A DNA stretch of 64,000 nt from CAZZHG01 sp964653655 (GTDB taxonomy: Bacteria > Bdellovibrionota > FAC87 > UBA2466). Below, piece after piece: positions 16,140-22,682 of this stretch. Each line of letters starts with the position of its first letter. Position 1 is the stretch's first letter. The notes under the pieces are model-generated. The model was not told the DNA's origin. It did no database searches and saw nothing but the letters and a program-made list of their open reading frames with translations. A program made the position numbers and the translations under genes. The stretch lies in assembly GCA_964653655.1 (NCBI GenBank), contig CAZZHG010000012.1, forward strand, positions 3,952 through 67,951, written 5' to 3'.

Positions 16140-16931
16140 TCAATTCGTTCCCGTTTCCTTCAAACGGCGATCGATGATCTCCTCGAAGGCCGGCGTGGGA
16201 TAAGCCCCTTTGAGGCTGATGCCGCCGACGACGAAGCCGGGCGTTCCGCTGATGCCGAACTTCTGGGCTTCCGCCATGTCCGCCTGAATCGTGGTCTTCA
16301 CCCGATCCGACTCCATGTCCTTCTTCATCTTGGCGAGGTCGACGCCGGCCTTCTTGGCCATTTCGTCGAGGAACTTCTCGTCCTTCATCTCACCCTGCTT
16401 TTCGAACACGTAGTCGTGGAACTGATAAGCCTTCTTCGGATTCTGCATCACGATGGCTTCGAACCGCTTCGCGGCCGGCATCGCCATCGGGTGGAACTCG
16501 AGGGGAAGGTGCTTGAAGACGATCCGGATCTTGTCGCCGTACTTCTTCTCGAGCTCCTTCACCGTCTGGTAACCACGGCGGCAGTAGGGGCATTGGAAGT
16601 CGGAATACTCGACGACAGTGACGGCGGCGTTGGCGTTACCCAAAATCGCGCGGTCCTTGCTGATCTCCGGGGACTTCGGATTCTTGTACTCGGCTTCCCG
16701 GGTTTCCTTCTCTTCCTTCTCAGCTTGCTCACGGCTTTCCTTCTGAGCCGACTGATGGGCCTTCATCATGGCCTGAGTCAGCTTGTAAGGATGCGCTTCG
16801 AACGTTTCCGTGAGGATGTCCGGGTTATCCTTCAAAATCTTTTTCAGCTGACTAGGGGTGGGGGAACAACCGGCGAGAAAAAGAGCGAGCGCCGGGCCCA
16901 CGATTCCAAAAACGTATTTGACGGTTCTCAT
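16140..16931 (-). CDS. DsbA-like thioredoxin-fold lipoprotein
   Basis: The 263-residue protein has a lipobox leader (ALALFLAGC, Cys near 22), a charged helical linker (about 60-90) and a DsbA/BdbD-type thioredoxin domain. The active site is YSDFQCPYCRRG near residue 115, and the cis-Pro loop is GISGTPGFVVGG near 228. It is a periplasmic thiol oxidase or isomerase tethered to a membrane. The Cys-rich secreted neighbour at 15615 could be a client, but that is inference. Confidence 0.9.
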   Translation of the reverse strand: MRTVKYVFGIVGPALALFLAGCSPTPSQLKKILKDNPDILTETFEAHPYKLTQAMMKAHQSAQKESREQAEKEEKETREAEYKNPKSPEISKDRAILGNANAAVTVVEYSDFQCPYCRRGYQTVKELEKKYGDKIRIVFKHLPLEFHPMAMPAAKRFEAIVMQNPKKAYQFHDYVFEKQGEMKDEKFLDEMAKKAGVDLAKMKKDMESDRVKTTIQADMAEAQKFGISGTPGFVVGGISLKGAYPTPAFEEIIDRRLKETGTN

Positions 16932-17128
16932 GTTGGTCTCCTGATAGGTGGGCTAGCCCACAAAATAACCCTGCTATTTTACGCGTACTTTTTCAGAAAA
17001 GGCAACGCTCGGCGGCGGCGCTTTACACTAAACGCACCGTCCTAATTCTGTGTCGGTTTCTTCACCGTTCTTTCGCCATCCCAGCCTAAGGTCTCTGCGC
17101 CACAGACCGATACTCTTCCAGTACCGCA

Positions 17129-17160
17129 GGATCGGCTCTCCGCCGATCCCCTTAAGGAGG
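17129..17160 (+). promoter_or_regulatory. 5' hairpin directly ahead of a strong ribosome site
   Basis: GGATCGGC (17129-17136) and GCCGATCC (17142-17149) form an eight-pair stem with a TCTCC loop. It is followed at once by CCTTAAGGAGG, which holds a near-perfect Shine-Dalgarno site inside a self-complementary CCTTAAGG. The ATG lies four bases on. It may stabilise the mRNA or gate translation. Confidence 0.5.
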
Positions 17161-17164
17161 CTAA

Positions 17165-17563
17165 ATGAAGACGAAGAACTACCGCTACGGCAAGACCACC
17201 TGCAAAGGCTGGCTCAAGTCGGCGGGCAATGGCTATGAAGTGTGCTTCACGTTCGGACCGAAAACCGTTTTCGTGGGCAACTTCATTCACGCCACCGAAG
17301 CTAACGCCTGGTGGACCCTCATGAACCGGGAAATCAAGACGTTCGGAACGCGCTACAAAGTCGGCACCCGGTTTCCGGCCGCCAAGTACAGCCACTTCCT
17401 CTCGGCGCATCTCTACACTCGTTACTACAACTTCCTGGATCGGCTGTTCGTGAAACACACGCGTACGTGGCATCGCGCGGTCGTGCGGGATCTCCGCTCG
17501 TACAAGCGCATGGCGAATCGCGTTCCGTCCAACGAACGCTTCCGCCTGCTCAAAGCGGCGTAA
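17165..17563 (+). CDS. Small basic protein, unknown
   Basis: A 132-residue protein beginning MKTKNYRYGKTTCKGWLK with no signal peptide. The first half looks beta-rich (GNGYEVCFTFGPKTVFVGNF) and the second half helical and very basic (RTWHRAVVRDLRSYKRMANRVP). The strong ribosome site TAAGGAGG and a textbook terminator suggest high expression as a single gene. I do not recognise the family; nucleic-acid binding is possible from charge alone. Confidence 0.6.
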   Translation: MKTKNYRYGKTTCKGWLKSAGNGYEVCFTFGPKTVFVGNFIHATEANAWWTLMNREIKTFGTRYKVGTRFPAAKYSHFLSAHLYTRYYNFLDRLFVKHTRTWHRAVVRDLRSYKRMANRVPSNERFRLLKAA

Positions 17564-17580
17564 AAAGGCCTCGAATGAGA

Positions 17581-17613
17581 GGGGCGGCGCTTCGGCGCCG
17601 CCCCTTTTTTTTT
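17581..17613 (+). terminator. Intrinsic terminator
   Basis: A ten-pair perfect stem (GGGGCGGCGC with GCGCCGCCCC) closes a TTCG tetraloop and is followed by nine T. It lies 17 bases after the stop of the small basic gene. Confidence 0.95.
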
Positions 17614-17652
17614 GACGTATTATGCCCGCCCTATGTGACGGCCGAAAAAAAA

Positions 17653-17786
17653 AGAGCGACAGCGAGAGCGAGCGCAAGGAAGACTCCTTGATCTCTTGCA
17701 CCGCACTTGCAGGCTCACGCCATCGCCACGTATGGGAGAATTTGAGATCGAATAGACTTCCTTGCGCTCGCTCTCGCTGTCGCTCT
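17653..17786. repeat. GCGAGA-word inverted repeat (hairpin locus 2)
   Basis: A 30-base arm at 17653-17682, starting AGAGCGACAGCGAGAGCG, recurs perfectly inverted at 17757-17786. A second six-base pair (GATCTC 17690-17695 with GAGATC 17744-17749) continues the stem after a seven-by-seven internal loop, leaving about 48 bases at the tip. The arms are built from GCGA/GAGC words. The right arm ends two bases from the stop of the leftward M64 gene. The rightward small gene already has its own terminator at 17581, so this second structure is not needed for it. Confidence 0.9.
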
Positions 17787-17788
17787 AT

Positions 17789-19429
17789 CTAAATGGTTTG
17801 CTTCTTCGAGCCCTTCAGAAGACCGGCGGTGTCTTTGCGGACTTCCGGAGTCTGGAACTGAACTTTCACTTCCCAGGCGCCCTTGGCGTCCTTCTCGTCC
17901 AGCTCCCACTTTTTCTCTCCATCCAGATGCCCCATGGACTTGCCGTCCTTGAACCATTCCACCTTTAGAGGAGAAACGGGCGGCGTGACGACTTCGAGGG
18001 AAACGCGGCCGGCCGAAGGACGCGTGAGCTTCAGCTCGTCGATGACGCCGATCTTGCCGAAAAATTTGATCCAGTTGTTCTCCTGGCAAACGGGGCAGAA
18101 GTGGCGCGAGCTCATGTTGCGCATGAGACACGCTTCGTTCGTCGCCCGGTATCCGCCCACCGCGCCCGACTTCGTGAAGTTCGGGTGGATGCCGACGTTA
18201 TCGTCGTCAAAATCGTAGTCCTCGTCGTACTCGTGGATGGTCAGGTTGGAGAGCCAGTTGTTCCCGTCGGCGATGCCCTCGCTGAACTTCAGCTCGTGGT
18301 CACCTTTCGTAAAGCCACCCTTCCAAACCAGGTCAAAGAAAGTGCGGTCTGGACTACCGGGACTCGTGATGGGAATGAGCCCTCCATCGAGCGACACTTC
18401 CAAATCCCTGTCCGTATCGACGCCGGAAGCGCTGAAGCGGATCGAGCGGTGTCCCCACTCACCGGAACTCGAGAAGTCCGCGGTGAAAGCGCCGGAATGA
18501 AGATTCTTCCAGGGCCAGTCGACGAAATGGGCAGCCGCCTTTTCGGGCTTCGCTCCGGGTTTCAGCCAATGCGACCAAGACACGTTCGAGGAAGAGCTGA
18601 AGTTCGCCCCGAAGAAAGTGGCCTCCCCTCCGTCGTACTCCTCGCCGACCCGCCCGAAGTTGTGACCGAGCTCGTGGCGCAATACGATCTGGCCGCTTTT
18701 CGTCGACGAGGTCGTGATGGCGAACTGCCCGCCCAAGCCGCCGTAATAAGGATCGTTGGCGACGAGGATCGGATAGTCGCAGTCGGGAGCCTTCTGACAG
18801 GAACTGGAAGCGGCGAAAGTATCGCCCGGCATGATCGCCCGCAGGGTGTCGCCGACGCGGTAAAGCTTGTAGGCGGTGTTCTTGGGCTTGTCGTTCTTGC
18901 CGATGCCCGACTCCGTGGAAGCGCGAAACACGGCGTGCACGTTAAAGATGGAACGGTACGAAGCGTAGGTGTCGCCGGTGAAAATGTCGTCGACGAGCCG
19001 GCGCACGTCCGCGAGGAATTTCGGCTTTTCCGCCTCGGTGTAGCCGTCCCCCATGAAAACCAAATCGATCCGGTTGGCCGGAGGCCCGTTGGACACGAGG
19101 GTGAAAACTTCGTCGGTCGCGCGGCTGGGCCGGCGCGTCGGAGTCGCTACTCCACGGGCCTTCAACATGCCGCGCAACATCGAGGAACTCGTGCTCTCGA
19201 GGATGACCAGATTGCCGCCTTTGAGGTCTTCATGCTCGGCGACAAAACGCGGGAACGAAGTCTCCACGGCGGCGCGCGTGATCCGATCCTCGTCGCCCAA
19301 TTTTTTCCCGAAGAACTCCAGGACCCGCTTCCCTTTGGCGTCTTCGCTGTACTCGGCGCGGTAAATGGCGCCGTGGGCGCGAGGCATCACAAAGAAAAAC
19401 AGCGCAACCCAAAACGTCGCGATTTTCAT
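17789..19429 (-). CDS. M64-family (IgA peptidase-like) secreted metallopeptidase
   Basis: The 546-residue protein has a signal peptide (MKIATFWVALFFFVMPRAHG). The M64 domain starts near residue 115 (NRIDLVFMGDGYTEAEKPKF). The zinc site is VLRHELGHNFGRVGEEYDGG near residue 252, an HExxH followed by GxxxEEYD as in this family. A beta-sandwich C-terminal region follows (about 420-520). A Cys pair CPVCQ lies near 455. It is expected to cut proteins outside the cell or in the periplasm. Its stop codon sits two bases from hairpin locus 2. Confidence 0.88.
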   Translation of the reverse strand: MKIATFWVALFFFVMPRAHGAIYRAEYSEDAKGKRVLEFFGKKLGDEDRITRAAVETSFPRFVAEHEDLKGGNLVILESTSSSMLRGMLKARGVATPTRRPSRATDEVFTLVSNGPPANRIDLVFMGDGYTEAEKPKFLADVRRLVDDIFTGDTYASYRSIFNVHAVFRASTESGIGKNDKPKNTAYKLYRVGDTLRAIMPGDTFAASSSCQKAPDCDYPILVANDPYYGGLGGQFAITTSSTKSGQIVLRHELGHNFGRVGEEYDGGEATFFGANFSSSSNVSWSHWLKPGAKPEKAAAHFVDWPWKNLHSGAFTADFSSSGEWGHRSIRFSASGVDTDRDLEVSLDGGLIPITSPGSPDRTFFDLVWKGGFTKGDHELKFSEGIADGNNWLSNLTIHEYDEDYDFDDDNVGIHPNFTKSGAVGGYRATNEACLMRNMSSRHFCPVCQENNWIKFFGKIGVIDELKLTRPSAGRVSLEVVTPPVSPLKVEWFKDGKSMGHLDGEKKWELDEKDAKGAWEVKVQFQTPEVRKDTAGLLKGSKKQTI

Positions 19430-19619
19430 TCAGAGTCCCTCGGGATTTGTGATTGGCCGTAGCCGACGCTTCTAAAGTACTGCCGTTAGACCCCTGGCGC
19501 AATGTCCGGCCGGGGTTCCGTTAGCAGCCGCACACTCGACGCAAGGCAATATCGTCGGAAAACCTCGTCAAGCCGCCTACCTCGGATACCGAAAAGTATG
19601 GGAGGGAATCCGCTCTTAA

Positions 19620-21032
19620 ATGCTCTTCACCGACAAAACTTTCCTCTTCTTCTTTCTGCCCTTCGCCCTGCTGCTCCACCGCTTTGCATTGCGGAACTCC
19701 CCCCAGGGCGCATACGGGAGCCGGGCGAGAGCCGTTCTGTTTCTTCTGACTCTCGTTTTCTACGGCTGGCACACGCCGTGGTGGCTCATCCCGTTTCTCG
19801 CTTCCGTGGGTTTCGACTTTCTCTGGGCCAGGCTCATTCACGAGTCCAAGAACGAAAAGAAACGCAAAGCGTGGATGTGGACGTCCGTGGTGCAGAACCT
19901 GGGGCTTCTCGCGGTGTTCAAGTATTGGAACCTGATCGCGGACGGAGTGGCCTGGATGTCTCCTTCCGTGGGCGCGATCCTTCCCCGGCACAACCTTGCG
20001 CTTCCGGCGGGCATTTCCTTCTACACCTTCGAATCGCTCAGCTTCGTCATCGACGTGTACCGCCGGGCCGTGACGCCGCCACGGACGCGCATGGAGTTTC
20101 TGGCCTTCATCGGGATGTTCCCCCGTTTCATCGCCGGCCCCATCGTCCGCTACAAGGATTTGCGGAATCAGTTCGATAACTACGGCGGCATGGACGTCAG
20201 CGGGGGACTGCGGGTTTTCATTCTCGGGCTTTTCCGCAAGGCGTGCCTCGCCGACAGCTTCGCCCTGTTCACCGGCTACGCCTTCGATGCGCATTACCCG
20301 CTCGACTGCCTGTCGGCGTGGCTAGGGGTCATCGCCTACACGATGCAGATCTACTTCGATTTTTCGGGATACTCCCTGATGGCGATCGGTCTCGGAAAAT
20401 GTCTCGGCTTTCAGTTCAACGAGAACTTCAATCAGCCCTACGCCGCCGGATCCTTCAAGGACTTCTGGCGCCGGTGGCACATCAGCTTGTCGACGTGGCT
20501 ACGGGATTATCTCTACATTCCGCTCGGAGGGGATCGCAAAGGCCCCGTCCGCACTTACGTGAATCTATTTCTGACGATGGTACTCGGAGGACTCTGGCAC
20601 GGAGCTTCGCTTACGTTCGTCGCGTGGGGAGCGTGGCACGGCGGACTGCTGGCCCTCGAGCGCTACACGGGCTTCACGGAAAAAATGCCGAAACCCCTCG
20701 CCCGCGTCGTGACCTTCCTCGGAGTCTGCATCGGCTGGGTCTTCTTCCGGGCGAAGGACTTTACCGAGGCCTCCGCGATTCTCGGCGCCATGGCTTCGCC
20801 GGCGCGCAACTGGCACATGGCTTTCAATCCGTCGGGCCTGCTCGTGTCTCCGGTGGCGGTTTTCTTTTGTCTCGCCGGGCTCGTCTACTGTTTTACCGGC
20901 GAGGGAAGCTGGAAACCCAAGCGGCCGGTGAATCCCCTCGCGTGGGACGCCCTGCCCCTCGCGGTGGCGGCTCTTTCGCTTCTCGTTCTGTTCAGCAACC
21001 AAGTAATCCCGTTCCTCTACTTCCAGTTCTAG
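19620..21032 (+). CDS. MBOAT O-acyltransferase (AlgI-like)
   Basis: The 470-residue multi-pass protein starts MLFTDKTFLFFFLPFALLL, as AlgI proteins do. Family blocks include GISFYTFESLSFVIDVYR near residue 125, FIAGPIVRYKDL near 178, YFDFSGYSLMAIGL near 248, FWRRWHISLSTWLRDYLYIPLGG near 283 and the catalytic His region LGGLWHGASLTFVAWGAWHG near 325. It should pass acetyl groups across the inner membrane to acetylate an exported polysaccharide. It is followed after nine bases by its SGNH partner. Confidence 0.92.
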   Translation: MLFTDKTFLFFFLPFALLLHRFALRNSPQGAYGSRARAVLFLLTLVFYGWHTPWWLIPFLASVGFDFLWARLIHESKNEKKRKAWMWTSVVQNLGLLAVFKYWNLIADGVAWMSPSVGAILPRHNLALPAGISFYTFESLSFVIDVYRRAVTPPRTRMEFLAFIGMFPRFIAGPIVRYKDLRNQFDNYGGMDVSGGLRVFILGLFRKACLADSFALFTGYAFDAHYPLDCLSAWLGVIAYTMQIYFDFSGYSLMAIGLGKCLGFQFNENFNQPYAAGSFKDFWRRWHISLSTWLRDYLYIPLGGDRKGPVRTYVNLFLTMVLGGLWHGASLTFVAWGAWHGGLLALERYTGFTEKMPKPLARVVTFLGVCIGWVFFRAKDFTEASAILGAMASPARNWHMAFNPSGLLVSPVAVFFCLAGLVYCFTGEGSWKPKRPVNPLAWDALPLAVAALSLLVLFSNQVIPFLYFQF

Positions 21033-21041
21033 GAGAAGACC

Positions 21042-22208
21042 ATGGCCCGCGCGAGGAAAAAGCAAACGACTCACCTGGCGCTTTGGGCGCTGGGCGCCGT
21101 TCTGCTCTATCACATCGTGAACGTGGTGGGCGTGGCTCTCCAGTTCCGTGGCTTCACCGGCGAGCCCTATCGCACCCGCGTGCCCGGGCTGATCCTTCCC
21201 GGAGTCCGCTGGAGCTCGGAAGCTCCGCTGTTTGATTCGAGCAAGCGATTCCTCCAGGCCATCGGCTATTCGATCCGCCACTGGCTCGGCCAGGAGAACG
21301 ACTTCTACTTTTACGGGCCGGCAAAACCCCTTCAGCGGCTCTACGTCCGCATGGACACCGGGCTGATGGACGCCCGGCTCAACGAGAAAGATCTCAGCTA
21401 TCCCGCTTTCATCGACAAACTGTTCCAGGACGCCGTCTGCCACGGAGTGCGGCCCTTCGCCGTATTCGTCCCCCCGAAAACCGCCATCGAGCGCGAAAGG
21501 CTTCCGGCCCGCCTTCCCCTGCCGAAGCTTTGGAAGCCGGACACGGGCTGGGCGGAAGAGACCGATGCCGGCCGCCGCCTGCTCGCGGCCCATCCCCCGA
21601 AGCATTGGGTGGACCTGTATGGCATTTTCCGCCGGGCCCGCCAGAACGGGGAAGTTTACGTCCCCTGGGACTATCACCTGACGAACTACGGAATGGCCGT
21701 GGTGACCACGGAGATCGTCAATCTGCTCAATTCGGAAGGCGAGTCGCTCGGCGAACCGGAAATCCGGCAGGTGGGAATGAGGCCTCGGGATTACTCGGAC
21801 GTCCTTATCTCCATGCTCAACCTGCCCGACATGCTGCTATCGCGCCCCGAGTTCGGCTGGTCGGAGCCGCTCTACGAAGTTCGTACTCCGGGGCGCCTCA
21901 CGAAATGGAAACGGGTGGTGCTTGCGGGGACGAGCTTCACCGATCGGCTGGACAAGTTCGGGCAAGGGCTGCCCACCCTTCTCGAAAAAGCGATGCACGT
22001 TCCGGTGAAGTACCTGGCGGCCAACGGATCGACGGCCGATACCATTCTGAAAAAGCTCGTCGATAAAGGCGTGAAACTCGAGGCGGGCGATGTCTTCATC
22101 CTGGAACAGCCGCTTGATCACATCCTGAGAGAAGCCTCCGCGTATCCTTCTCCCTGGGCCGAGGAGCGCTCAATATCCTCGACGATCTCCGGCTGTGAGC
22201 AACGTTAA
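21042..22208 (+). CDS. AlgJ/AlgX-like SGNH acetyltransferase partner
   Basis: The 388-residue protein has an N-terminal membrane helix (residues 10-28). The DxHxN block is WDYHLTNYGM near residue 208 and the Ser motif is LAGTSFTDR near 295, the order found in AlgJ/AlgX/PatB proteins, where the Ser block comes late. Together with the MBOAT gene upstream it forms a standard O-acetylation pair for a surface polysaccharide. The last codons and TAA lie inside a perfect palindrome (hairpin locus 3). Confidence 0.8.
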   Translation: MARARKKQTTHLALWALGAVLLYHIVNVVGVALQFRGFTGEPYRTRVPGLILPGVRWSSEAPLFDSSKRFLQAIGYSIRHWLGQENDFYFYGPAKPLQRLYVRMDTGLMDARLNEKDLSYPAFIDKLFQDAVCHGVRPFAVFVPPKTAIERERLPARLPLPKLWKPDTGWAEETDAGRRLLAAHPPKHWVDLYGIFRRARQNGEVYVPWDYHLTNYGMAVVTTEIVNLLNSEGESLGEPEIRQVGMRPRDYSDVLISMLNLPDMLLSRPEFGWSEPLYEVRTPGRLTKWKRVVLAGTSFTDRLDKFGQGLPTLLEKAMHVPVKYLAANGSTADTILKKLVDKGVKLEAGDVFILEQPLDHILREASAYPSPWAEERSISSTISGCEQR

Positions 22209-22253
22209 AGTTAACGTTAACTTTAACGTTAATGTGAAGTCGGCTCAGCCGAC
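22201..22253. repeat. AACGTTAA-word palindrome (hairpin locus 3) plus adjoining small hairpin
   Basis: Bases 22201-22230 form a perfect 30-base palindrome with half AACGTTAAAGTTAAC, composed of GTTAAC/AACGTT words. It overlaps the TAA of the rightward AlgJ-like gene. A second inverted repeat GTCGGCT-C-AGCCGAC (22239-22253) overlaps the stop of the leftward response regulator. No T-run follows. The region lies exactly between two convergent genes. Confidence 0.9.
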
Positions 22254-22673
22254 GCGCCTGCCTTGCAGCTGGCCCCAAGTCTCCCTCAGCTTCTTCTCGA
22301 ACACTTCGATGACGAACGGCTTGGCGAGGTAATTGTTCACGCCCGCCTGGATCGCTTCCATGACTTGGTCTTTGCGCGTGTTGGTGGTGAGAAGCAGAAA
22401 GGGCGTGCCGGCGATGCGGGCGTCGCCGCGGATCTTCTTCAAGAGCTCCAGGCCCGACATGCCTGGCATCTTCCAGTCGGCGACGATGAGCTGAAACGGC
22501 TTGCTGAGCCGGAGGGACTTTTCGATTTCCGCCCAGGCGATGACGCCGTTCTCCGCTTCGACCACGTTGGTGTATCCCATCTTGTAGAGCATCCTATGGA
22601 TGATCTTGCGGGTAATGTCCGTATCCTCAATCAGCAGGATTTTGGTTTCGTATGGGAAATGATCGTTTTGCAT
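22245..22673 (-). CDS. Single-domain response regulator (CheY-like)
   Basis: The 142-residue protein is one receiver domain: acidic pair EDTD near 17, phospho-acceptor Asp in LIVADWKMPGMSG near 66, Thr in FLLLTTN near 96 and Lys in NYLAKPF near 118. There is no output domain, so it acts by protein contact. It follows the hybrid kinase by ten bases in the same operon and could receive phosphate from its Hpt domain. Confidence 0.92.
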   Translation of the reverse strand: MQNDHFPYETKILLIEDTDITRKIIHRMLYKMGYTNVVEAENGVIAWAEIEKSLRLSKPFQLIVADWKMPGMSGLELLKKIRGDARIAGTPFLLLTTNTRKDQVMEAIQAGVNNYLAKPFVIEVFEKKLRETWGQLQGRRVG

Positions 22674-22682
22674 GACGGTTCC

